Shown here: piece by piece, positions 7,500-15,145 of the stretch | Layout: every line of letters starts with the position of its first letter | How positions within the stretch are numbered: position 1 is the stretch's first letter | NCBI RefSeq assembly: GCF_009828585.1 | Contig: NZ_WSRZ01000008.1 | Location: 97,511-161,510, forward strand | Direction: 5' to 3' | Length of the DNA stretch: 64,000 nt | Origin: Shewanella litoralis | Lineage (GTDB): Bacteria > Pseudomonadota > Gammaproteobacteria > Enterobacterales > Shewanellaceae | Made by a program: the position numbers and the translations under genes | The notes under the pieces: model-generated | Seen by the model: the letters and a program-made list of their open reading frames with translations, nothing else | The model's database searches: none | Told to the model about the DNA's origin: nothing

Positions 7500-8768
7500 A
7501 TGTTCGCTTATCACTCAAGCAGGAGCGCAAATAGGGCGTTGAGCCCAATCGAAAATGGATTTTTAGCTTGTGTAAAAAAGTTGTGTTTACGCCCTCTACA
7601 TTTATATAAAATCAGTGTCAGGGTATTTATCTTAATTGTCATGATATGTAGCGTAACCGCTTGTCAGTCTCCCTCGCCTGCAGTAAAACAACTTGATGTG
7701 CAGACTCTATTTAAAGATGAATTATTTACGCCAGTCAGTACCATTCACGTTGATGATATTTATCGTTTGCCTGACGCCTTCGTTGCTAAATTTAGACGCC
7801 AATATCAATCTGAAAACTCACTTCGTAATCAAAACAAATTAGCCAATGAATGGTTAGCGCAATACATTGGTGCACAGGCGGGTGGGTTTGAATATCGCGA
7901 TCATTACACTCGCTCTGCCAGTGAAACCGTATTAAATCGACAAGGCAATTGCATGTCTTTGGTTGTGTTGTCTGCTGCGCTAGCTGACGTGTTGAACGTT
8001 CCGGTTGAGTTTAACGATATTGATGTGGAACCTATTTGGGACCGTCGCGGTGGTTTTTTCCTGGTAAATGGACATGTGAATTTGACTCTGATGCCACCAG
8101 AAGATAATCATACCGTGCTGTTTAGAGGTGCAGAAGTATTGGTTGATTTTTTGCCTGAGCGTTCGGTTCGAGCATACAAGAAAAAGCAGGTCAATAAACG
8201 CCAACTGAGCGCAATGTATTATAACAATATTGCTGCCGAAGCTTTAGTTAATAATGATTATGACAGGGCTTATGCTCTGGTTAAAAAAGCCATTGTGTTA
8301 CATCCTCGTTATGTCGCTGCCATTAACACACTTGCTGTGATCTATCGTCATAAAGGTGACAACGTGAGCGCGGAAAAAGTGTATCGTGCGGCGTTGCATG
8401 TTGACCCACAAGATTTGTCGACTTTGTATAACTTGGCCTTAATCTTGGGTGAGCAAAATCGTTTAACTGAATGGGCGCAAGTACATAAAGTACTTGAGCT
8501 TGCTCGAATTAATAATCCTTTTTATTATTTTGATATGGCTCAGCAAGCTTATTTTGATAAGCAATATCAAGATGCATTAGTGTGGTACAAACGTGCCGTT
8601 GAGAGGGCAGATTATCGCCATGAGTTTTATTTTGGCTTATCGCGAGCATATTGGGCTACGGGTGAGGAGCGATTGGCAGAGAAAAACATGAAACGGGCTT
8701 TAGCATTGAGTGATGACAGTAACAAACAACGTTACCAAAGTAAGTTACAGGCAATGAGTCGACATTAA
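7500..8768 (+). CDS. TPR lipoprotein with transglutaminase-like domain
   Basis: A 422-residue predicted lipoprotein. The hydrophobic segment FILIVMICSVTAC ends in a lipobox (VTAC, Cys at about 55), but an unusual 40-residue arm precedes it; the ATG at 7500 has a GAGGG ribosome site, and no better start is seen nearer the lipobox. Residues about 110-215 look like a transglutaminase/NlpC-like fold: a Cys-containing helix start RQGNCMSLVVLSAALAD, then GHVNLTL and VDFLPE. From about 245 to the end are at least four TPR units (for example NDYDRAYALVKKAIVLHPRY, ALHVDPQDLSTLYNLALI). The role is unknown; a periplasmic or membrane-anchored scaffold or peptidase-like factor is inferred. It is transcribed alone. 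Confidence 0.75.
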   Translation: MFAYHSSRSANRALSPIENGFLACVKKLCLRPLHLYKISVRVFILIVMICSVTACQSPSPAVKQLDVQTLFKDELFTPVSTIHVDDIYRLPDAFVAKFRRQYQSENSLRNQNKLANEWLAQYIGAQAGGFEYRDHYTRSASETVLNRQGNCMSLVVLSAALADVLNVPVEFNDIDVEPIWDRRGGFFLVNGHVNLTLMPPEDNHTVLFRGAEVLVDFLPERSVRAYKKKQVNKRQLSAMYYNNIAAEALVNNDYDRAYALVKKAIVLHPRYVAAINTLAVIYRHKGDNVSAEKVYRAALHVDPQDLSTLYNLALILGEQNRLTEWAQVHKVLELARINNPFYYFDMAQQAYFDKQYQDALVWYKRAVERADYRHEFYFGLSRAYWATGEERLAEKNMKRALALSDDSNKQRYQSKLQAMSRH

Positions 8769-8786
8769 GGTAAGCGACTTTGCGTA

Positions 8787-9650
8787 TTATCGCGTGAGCT
8801 GGTTATAATGTTGTGCCGGTTGGTAGCTATTTTGCTCTGCTAAATCGAGTATTTCTTGGTAACGATAAGACTGTTTTAATGCAGAGATTGCACGGTCAAC
8901 AATGGCGGCAGTGTGTTCGTCGTGGCATGCAATTTTGCGTTCAGCTGGAGCAAATAATGCCAGCTCTGTCACCGCGAGATTAGTATCGAGTTTGTCACGA
9001 AGAAGGTGGCGATAATATTCAAAAATACGGCGTTCAAGCACAATTGATTGTGTATGGCCATTAAACAGCATGACTACCTGACTTTTTTGATTTGATATTT
9101 CGCTGTAATTTGAGCTTGTTGTTGCTATCGCTTTAAATTCGTCTCCGAGATATTGTTTCGCATTTTGAAATCCCAACATAGAGATGGACTCAAGATCTTG
9201 TATGTTATGAACCTGCAGATTATTTTTAGTTAAATAAAACACACTATTTTGATACTCAATTAAGCTTTGGGTATAAAACAGCCCCTCAACATTATCTGGT
9301 GTGTTAACCATGCAATCGATTATTTTTGTGTTAACCAGGCGTTGTGCGCGTAGATTAGGCGCATGAACCAGCTCTTTTATTTCTATATGATTAAGGCCGA
9401 GTGCGGCAACCAGCAAGTCGTATTGTACCCCTTGAGCTTTATCGGCAAAAAAGTATGGCGCGATACTGTTGCTGGTTGAAAAGCTAATTTGCTTTATATT
9501 TGGTAAAGATACTTGCTGATAGTATTCAGCATGTTGGTTAACTAATGGGTGCTCTGTATCTGCCGCAACCACAACAGCTTCGGTTGCTGAAATGGCATGG
9601 CCGACGAATAAGTTAAACGTAAAAAGCAAAAAAAACATGCCAAATTTCAA
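8787..9650 (-). CDS. Periplasmic solute-binding protein, family 3 type
   Basis: A 287-residue exported protein resembling the amino-acid-type (SBP_bac_3) periplasmic binding fold: a signal peptide MFFLLFTFNLFVGHAIS, then ISFSTSNSIAPYFFADKAQGVQYDLLVAALG, typical of the first lobe, and LESISMLGFQNAKQYLGDEF in the second. It starts at a TTG codon: AGGAGG lies 7 bases upstream of it, while the next ATG (9638) would be 19 bases away. No permease or ATPase gene is adjacent, so it may act as an orphan binding protein or sensor-like protein rather than a transporter part. Substrate unknown. It is convergent with the TPR lipoprotein gene. Confidence 0.7.
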   Translation of the reverse strand: MKFGMFFLLFTFNLFVGHAISATEAVVVAADTEHPLVNQHAEYYQQVSLPNIKQISFSTSNSIAPYFFADKAQGVQYDLLVAALGLNHIEIKELVHAPNLRAQRLVNTKIIDCMVNTPDNVEGLFYTQSLIEYQNSVFYLTKNNLQVHNIQDLESISMLGFQNAKQYLGDEFKAIATTSSNYSEISNQKSQVVMLFNGHTQSIVLERRIFEYYRHLLRDKLDTNLAVTELALFAPAERKIACHDEHTAAIVDRAISALKQSYRYQEILDLAEQNSYQPAQHYNQLTR

Positions 9651-10134
9651 ACGTTAACCTCCTTTAACTGTCTAGTTGTATTGAGTGCTAAGATCCTAAC
9701 TACCTTGTTTAATTTACGTTAATCATTAACAAAAATCATTTTAATGAGTGTTTAATAAATTACCTGAATTTAAGTTATCACATTACACGCTGGCAACTGT
9801 TCTGATCACAATGGGAACTCTTGCAATAACCACAATAAAATATTTTTTATCGGAGTCGTTAAGATTGCTAAAACCCGCTGTAATTCCAATACCATTGGGC
9901 GACTTAATGTTATCGCTCAACGTATCATCTAATGATAGCTGCAATACCTCTAACTATCGGCATTAATGAATAATACTTGATTGATTTGTCTATAAATACT
10001 GGTTAAATTGAAGATTCATGTTCATTTTCCTGATGTACTTTATTCATTTTTATATCAATTTTATGAATTAAATTTTCTGTTTTTCAATCTATTGAATCAG
10101 AGTTCCTGTAGGTTTTGCCGGAGTTGTAACCACT
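9651..10134. other. Intergenic region upstream of aroG
   Basis: A 484-base, AT-rich gap between the divergent solute-binding protein gene and aroG. It must hold both promoters. No clear TyrR box, TrpR operator or leader peptide was seen. A 72-codon reading frame starting at a GTG (9748) has no ribosome site and no recognisable protein. Confidence 0.5.
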
Positions 10135-11190
10135 ATGTATTATCAAAATGACGATATTCGTATCGATGAAATAAAAGAATTGCTGCCCCCTATCGCGATT
10201 CTTGAACGATTTCCGGCAACTGAAAATGCATCGGCAACCGTGTTTAATGCGCGTAACAATATCCATCATATTTTGACCAGGAAGGACGACCGCCTATTAG
10301 TGATTATTGGTCCTTGCTCTATTCATGATCCGGTAGCGGCACTTGAGTACGGACAGCGTTTAGTGGCATTGCGCGAACAATATAAAGGTCAGCTTGAAAT
10401 TGTGATGCGAGTCTATTTTGAAAAGCCTCGTACAACAGTTGGCTGGAAAGGATTAATCAATGACCCTTACATGGACAATAGTTTTCAATTAAATGATGGT
10501 TTACGTACCGCTCGCAAACTGCTGGTGGATTTAAACGAGAGTTGCATGCCAACTGCGGGTGAGTTTTTAGACATGATTACTCCACAATACGTAGCTGACA
10601 TGATGTGCTGGGGGGCAATTGGAGCGCGTACTACTGAGTCACAAGTACATCGTGAGTTGTCATCTGGCTTGTCTTGTCCTGTTGGGTTTAAAAACGGCAC
10701 AGATGGCACGATTAAAGTGGCAATCGATGCGATTGGTGCGGCGAATGCACCACATCATTTTTTATCTGTGACTAAGTTTGGTCATTCTGCGATTGTATCG
10801 ACTAAAGGCAACCCCGATTGTCATATTATTTTGCGCGGTGGTCGAGAGCCTAATTATAGCGCTGAACATGTTAAAGATATCTCGGCACAATTGGGCAAAG
10901 CGGGTTTGGCTGACAACATTATGATCGATTTTAGCCATGCCAACAGTAGTAAAGACTATAAGAAACAAATGCTCGTTGCTAAAGATGTCGCCGGGCAAAT
11001 TTCTGCAGGTAACCAAGCTATTTTTGGTGTGATGGTTGAGAGCCATTTGGTGGAAGGTCGTCAAGACTTAGTGGAAGGTGTAGCGCTGTGTTATGGACAA
11101 AGTATTACCGATGCCTGCATAGGTTGGAGTGATACCGAATCATTGCTTGCGACACTAAGCCAAAGTGTGATTGAGCGTCGCAAAAAGTAA
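10135..11190 (+). CDS. aroG: 3-deoxy-7-phosphoheptulonate synthase (DAHP synthase, AroG type)
   Basis: A 351-residue class I DAHP synthase that condenses phosphoenolpyruvate and erythrose 4-phosphate in the first step of aromatic biosynthesis. It is collinear with E. coli AroG from the start (MYYQNDDIRIDEIKELLPP against MNYQNDDLRIKEIKELLPP). The catalytic block RLLVIIGPCSIHD, PRTTVGWKGL, GARTTESQVHRE and the metal-binding DFSHANSSK are intact. The segment EFLDMITPQ corresponds to the region where Phe-resistance mutations map in E. coli, so Phe feedback is likely but not proven. It ends at a terminator shared with a convergent small gene. Confidence 0.93.
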   Translation: MYYQNDDIRIDEIKELLPPIAILERFPATENASATVFNARNNIHHILTRKDDRLLVIIGPCSIHDPVAALEYGQRLVALREQYKGQLEIVMRVYFEKPRTTVGWKGLINDPYMDNSFQLNDGLRTARKLLVDLNESCMPTAGEFLDMITPQYVADMMCWGAIGARTTESQVHRELSSGLSCPVGFKNGTDGTIKVAIDAIGAANAPHHFLSVTKFGHSAIVSTKGNPDCHIILRGGREPNYSAEHVKDISAQLGKAGLADNIMIDFSHANSSKDYKKQMLVAKDVAGQISAGNQAIFGVMVESHLVEGRQDLVEGVALCYGQSITDACIGWSDTESLLATLSQSVIERRKK

Positions 11191-11205
11191 CTCATTAATA
11201 TTAAT

Positions 11206-11239
11206 AAAAAATAAGGCGCATTATGCGCCTTATTTTTTT
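11206..11239. terminator. Bidirectional terminator between aroG and the 58-residue gene
   Basis: AATAAGGCGC-ATTA-TGCGCCTTATT is a long perfect stem with A/T tracts on both sides, so it can serve both strands. The minus-strand gene's last codons and TAA stop (11230) lie inside it. Confidence 0.9.
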
Positions 11240-11406
11240 ACCTGTTCGACTAGGTATTCATTTGCTTTTGCCAAGCTGCCAAAGGCTGAAATAAGATTAT
11301 CACGGCCTTTATCTTGCAATTCTGGGTTACCAGATTCAATCATCATCCATACCCAGGTTTGTATTAGTTGTAATGGTGGGTATTGAACTTTCGTGCTATC
11401 CAACAT
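11230..11406 (-). CDS. Small conserved-looking protein, 58 residues
   Basis: Reading the minus strand from ATG at 11406 gives a 58-residue open frame (MLDSTKVQYPPLQLIQTWVW, then a helical SGNPELQDKGRDNLISAFGS region, ending VEQVKK). The start has GAAGGA 7 bases upstream. The composition is that of a real, folded helical protein, with no membrane segment. The C-terminal Lys codons and stop are formed by the A tract of the terminator shared with aroG, an economical overlap. I do not recognise a family. The only other reading frame of note is on the opposite strand and lacks a ribosome site. Confidence 0.7.
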   Translation of the reverse strand: MLDSTKVQYPPLQLIQTWVWMMIESGNPELQDKGRDNLISAFGSLAKANEYLVEQVKK

Positions 11407-11645
11407 AAAGCATCCTTCACACTGTAAATCGTTGTTTGCTTATAACCAAACAGTCGTTTATTTATGCCTCAAGAGTATCAAATAATATCCACAGAAATAA
11501 CTCTATTTGGGCTTTAAAAGCACTAAATGACGAAATAAAACCAAATTATAGTAGTAAGGTATATGTTTGTTTTTATTTTCGTAAGTCAAAAGTCTTACTT
11601 GTTTTGAGGTGAATACTAAAAATATGATACGAATCTGCGATTGTA

Positions 11646-11906
11646 ATACCATTGCTTGTTAATAAGTGATGACTCTGCGAGAGTTTGAAAGTGCTTAAAC
11701 AAGGCGTATGACTGAATTAATAGTCGCTTTCTTTTGAAGTCATGTAACACGTGTAAGCCTTTTTTAACTCTCACCTGAAAGGAATGCCACAGCAGCTTTG
11801 CTCGACTTCTGTTATGTGAAAGGGAATAACCATGACTGCATAGCGATGCCTTAATCAAAAAACACTGGATGTATTTAGAGGTCACATTATTAATGTGGAT
11901 GGGTAT
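11646..11906. repeat. Inverted-repeat element, copy 2
   Basis: About 261 bp between ATACC (11646) and GGGTAT (11906). The terminal arms are more diverged than in copy 1 (TTAATAAGTGA opposite TTAATAATGTGA). The plus strand carries GAAAGGGAATAACCATGACT near 11818 and, in the left half, the complement of the second core; it is homologous to the minus strand of copy 1. Minus-strand and plus-strand open frames here are by-products of the repeat. The Atm1-type ABC exporter starts 110 bases downstream. Confidence 0.8.
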
Positions 11907-12015
11907 AACAGTAGATTGTGACGTAAGTCTGATAAGAAAATGCTTTATAATAAGACAATACTGATAAACCTCATGATCACATTGCCACGCTAAGCGGCCT
12001 AACATTGGAGTAACG

Positions 12016-13809
12016 ATGAGACCTTCTGCATATTTTGAAGGCCCAGTAGGGAAACTAAACTGGCATGTTTTACGATTATTATGGCCCTATCTTATTGAGT
12101 TTAAAGGCCGAGTACTATTGGCCATGTTGTGTTTAATTGTTGCCAAAATTGCGAGTGTCGGCCTGCCGTTTATTTTGAAAGATCTTGTCGATACCTTAGA
12201 TAAGCCGAGCACGGCACAAGCGTTAGCTGTACCGTTTGGTTTAGTCATCGCATATGGCGCAGTGCGTTTTTTGAATGTGATTATTGGCGAGGTGCGGGAC
12301 ACATTATTTGGCCGAGTCACAGAACGTGCTATTCGTCGACTTGGGCTGGCTGTGTTTGATCATTTGCATCGATTAGATCTTGATTTTCATCTTGATCGCC
12401 GTACCGGTGGTTTGTCTCGAGATATTGAGCGAGGCACAAGTGGTGTGAGCTTTTTAATGCGCTTTATGGTGTTTAATATTGTGCCTACGTTGCTCGAAAT
12501 CACGTTAGTGATTGGCATCTTCTTTTTTAATTACGGTGTTAATTTTGCGCTCATCACCTTAGTTTCAGTGATTGCCTATATTGGTTATTCGATAAGGGCA
12601 ACGGAATGGCGTACAGGATATGTGCGCGATGCAGCCAAAGCTGACTCACTTGCTAATACCCGTGCGATAGACAGCTTGTTAAATTATGAAACGGTAAAAT
12701 ACTTTAATAACGAGCACTATGAATCACGACGATATGATGATGCTTTAGCTCAATGGGAAGTCGCTAAGCGTAAAAACCGCTTATCGTTATTGGCTCTTAA
12801 TGGCGGACAGGCATTGATTATTGCCATTGCAATGACTGCAATGATGGCATTAGCCGCACATCAGGTCGCATTAGAGCTAATGACTATTGGTGATTTTGTA
12901 TTGATTAATGCTTTTATGATGCAGCTGTTTATTCCGCTCAATTTTTTAGGCTTTGTATACCGTGAAATCCGTGGTGCATTAGCTAATATCGAACGTATGT
13001 TTGACATTATGGCTAACGTGCCGCATGTAGAAGATAGGCACAATGCTTCAATATTGAGTCCAAGCGTTGGGGCAATAAAATTTAATGATGTGAGTTTTCA
13101 ATATGATCAACGGTCTATTTTAAAGCAAGTAAGCTTTGATGTGCCAGCGGGCCAAAAAATTGCTGTTGTCGGCGACAGTGGTGCAGGTAAGTCGACCATT
13201 ATTAAGCTTTTGTTCCGCTTTTATGATGTAAAAAGTGGTGCAATTACCATTGATGGTGTCGATATACGTGATTTGACTCAACTCGCATTACGTAAAGCGA
13301 TTGCTGTAGTGCCTCAAGATACAGTGCTATTTAATGATTCAATCTATGAAAATATTCGTTATGGTCGCCCAGATGCGACAGAAGAAGAGATTAAGCAAGC
13401 CACTCAACTTGCTCATTTAAGCGACTTTATTGAGTCATTACCTGATAAAGGTAATACCAAAGTTGGAGAGCGTGGTTTAAAACTATCGGGTGGTGAAAAA
13501 CAGCGCGTCGCTATTGCGCGGGCAGTGTTAAAGGGCGCACCCATTTTAGTGTTCGATGAGGCAACATCCTCATTAGACTCTCGCTCTGAGCAAGCAATAT
13601 TAAGTGCTTTGCGCGACGCCGCAAAAGGCCACACAAGTTTAGTTGTCGCGCATCGTTTGTCGACCATTATCGATGCGGATCAAATCGTGGTGCTTAGCAA
13701 AGGGGTGATCGTTGAACACGGTACTCATAGTAGTTTATTAGCGCAACAAGGCTTGTATTCACGTTTATGGCATATCCAACATGAGCAAAATGAGTCGCAT
13801 GCAAATTAA
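12016..13809 (+). CDS. Atm1-type ABC exporter
   Basis: A 597-residue half-transporter with an N-terminal six-helix membrane domain (about 25-310) and a C-terminal ATPase. Visible motifs are Walker A GDSGAGKST (about 385), signature LSGGEKQR (about 490), Walker B ILVFDEATSSLDS (about 510) and the H-loop VVAHRLST. The long loop and helix sequence (RAIDSLLNYETVKYFNNEHYE) is characteristic of the Atm1/ABCB7/HMT1 family, which exports glutathione-linked sulfur or metal species; the homodimer is the working form. Substrate not determined. The gene appears monocistronic, starting after TTGGAGTAACG. Confidence 0.85.
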   Translation: MRPSAYFEGPVGKLNWHVLRLLWPYLIEFKGRVLLAMLCLIVAKIASVGLPFILKDLVDTLDKPSTAQALAVPFGLVIAYGAVRFLNVIIGEVRDTLFGRVTERAIRRLGLAVFDHLHRLDLDFHLDRRTGGLSRDIERGTSGVSFLMRFMVFNIVPTLLEITLVIGIFFFNYGVNFALITLVSVIAYIGYSIRATEWRTGYVRDAAKADSLANTRAIDSLLNYETVKYFNNEHYESRRYDDALAQWEVAKRKNRLSLLALNGGQALIIAIAMTAMMALAAHQVALELMTIGDFVLINAFMMQLFIPLNFLGFVYREIRGALANIERMFDIMANVPHVEDRHNASILSPSVGAIKFNDVSFQYDQRSILKQVSFDVPAGQKIAVVGDSGAGKSTIIKLLFRFYDVKSGAITIDGVDIRDLTQLALRKAIAVVPQDTVLFNDSIYENIRYGRPDATEEEIKQATQLAHLSDFIESLPDKGNTKVGERGLKLSGGEKQRVAIARAVLKGAPILVFDEATSSLDSRSEQAILSALRDAAKGHTSLVVAHRLSTIIDADQIVVLSKGVIVEHGTHSSLLAQQGLYSRLWHIQHEQNESHAN

Positions 13810-13943
13810 TGAAAAGGGTTAACGGGGTCAGCACTATTATGAGTGCTGTATTCTCGTGATTGAACTTTATGTCTATAGATGAGTATTGTTACATTTATAA
13901 TGAATGATTGTTTTGACGACAAAGATTAACGCAGTTACCCTTA

Positions 13944-13997
13944 TACCTAATTAACTTGAAGATGCTCCTAACCATCAATTCTCAGGTTGATTGGGTA
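13944..13997. repeat. Short hairpin made only of element-type arms
   Basis: Left arm TACCTAATTAACTTGAAGA (13944-13962) and right arm TCTCAGGTTGATTGGGTA (13980-13997) pair across a 17-base loop. Their three base differences are all T opposite G, so the RNA stem keeps pairing through G-U. The arm sequence is close to the arm of repeat copy 3 (TACCCAAACTACTTGAAGA). It looks like a stand-alone unit of the arm sequence without the ~220-bp interior. Confidence 0.6.
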
Positions 13998-14100
13998 AAA
14001 AAACAATATCAGTAATACAACCTATACTGCTTTGTTTTATAAGAGTTTTTAATCAATTAGTGTTTTAATTAAGGTGCAAAATGATGTATGGAGGTGACTT

Positions 14101-14319
14101 GTGCATAATATTGCGTTGATTGCGGCGCTTGAAGGCACCCGACATCAAGTGACAACGGATTGGTTTGCGATTATGGCCATGCTGAAAACGCGAAATATGT
14201 CAGATGATGCAATTGAGATCGTGTATAACGATTTGTGTGCAGGGTTACGTGTGACGACTCGTGGGTTGACGTTAGCTAAGGCTGTTGAAAAGCCGCTGAC
14301 AGAGAATATTGTTAAGTAG
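14101..14319 (+). CDS. Small hypothetical protein, 72 residues
   Basis: Starts at a GTG with a strong GGAGG six bases upstream, which makes translation likely. The protein is helical and soluble (ALIAALEGTRHQVTTDWFAI, MLKTRNMSDDAIEIVYNDLC, GLRVTTRGLTLAKAV). I do not recognise a family. It stands alone between the arm hairpin and a minus-strand small gene. Confidence 0.65.
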   Translation: MHNIALIAALEGTRHQVTTDWFAIMAMLKTRNMSDDAIEIVYNDLCAGLRVTTRGLTLAKAVEKPLTENIVK

Positions 14320-14532
14320 GTCTATCGACCACCACTTTCGAAAAAATGTTATTCCGCTTTAATTTTCAATATGCCTAGTTCACATCTAATTACCTCAAAA
14401 AAACTTGGCAATAAGGTTAGCCATTTAGGCATAGATGTGAGTTAAAAATGTGCAATAAGTCAAAAGCGAGTGGTTAAGCGGATTATTTATAACAGAATAA
14501 CAAGCAGCAGTAGGTGTTACTGATAGTTGAGG

Positions 14533-14727
14533 CTATTTTTTGCGCCAACCGATGCAGACCATTTTGATCAAAGACTTTGGAGAGGTGTCGAGTACTAAAC
14601 GTTTAATTTTACCGTGCTCAAAGCACACAAGTTCACCTTCGATCTCAATCATGCGATCGCAGTTTTTACAGCTAGCACTTAAGCTTTTTTCGTTAACAGG
14701 TATATTTTCCGCTGCAACTTTCAACAT
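14533..14727 (-). CDS. Small cysteine-containing protein, 64 residues
   Basis: A 64-residue protein with CKNC at about 20-23 followed by a single Cys and His (VCFEHG) and a late Cys; this could be a small zinc-ribbon-like or treble-clef-like fold, but the pattern is incomplete. The ATG at 14727 is preceded by AAGGA at correct spacing. The complementary strand is also open over the same span but has no ribosome site. Family not recognised. Confidence 0.6.
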   Translation of the reverse strand: MLKVAAENIPVNEKSLSASCKNCDRMIEIEGELVCFEHGKIKRLVLDTSPKSLIKMVCIGWRKK

Positions 14728-14868
14728 ATGATCCTTGGCTTACAAGTGTTCCTAAATCACATCAATCTAAATTAATGTGATCAATATCAAATTCTATTCT
14801 ACACCCTATTAGTATTTTCAGCAAAGCCCTGCTGTACAAAAAAAGATATATCAGTACTACCTAATTAG

Positions 14869-15134
14869 TATACCCAAACTACTTGAAGAGACGTGTTTCA
14901 GAGCTTCACCGAGTTTTCAATACTAGGCGCGTTAATGCGGTAATGTAGGTACCTTATAAATTGACGCAACAACGTAGTGATAACACGGTGAAACTCCCAA
15001 GGGGCAAGTTTTACACGCGTTTATGCTGTGTTATTGATTTTGGAAAGGGAACGACCATTACCCGCAATCAATGCCTTGCTTAAACGCGTGTAAATTCTTG
15101 CTGAAATCGAGCATCTTCAGGTAGTTTGGGTATA
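14869..15134. repeat. Inverted-repeat element, copy 3 (different arms)
   Basis: 266 bp bounded by 21-base arms: 14869-14889 (TATACCCAAACTACTTGAAG then A) and the complement at 15114-15134, differing at one position (T opposite G). The arms are unlike those of copies 1, 2 and 4, but the interior carries the same type of core: GGAAAGGGAACGACCATTAC near 15041, followed by CAATGCCTTGCTTAAACGCG. No coding capacity. Confidence 0.82.
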
Positions 15135-15145
15135 AGTTAGTAGAC

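Noticed and set aside
9748-9966. 72-codon plus-strand frame starting GTG
   Set aside because: No ribosome site, no family resemblance, AT-rich intergenic DNA.
11616-12005. 129-codon minus-strand frame upstream of the ABC exporter
   Set aside because: Lies across repeat copy 2; an open frame arising from repetitive non-coding DNA.
14380-14440. TCACATCTA / TAGATGTGA inverted repeat with a 43-base interior
   Set aside because: Nine-base arms in AT-rich DNA, no core of the element family and no clear role; could be chance.
14540-14731. Plus-strand frame complementary to the CxxC protein
   Set aside because: No ribosome site; the minus strand has one and a protein-like sequence.
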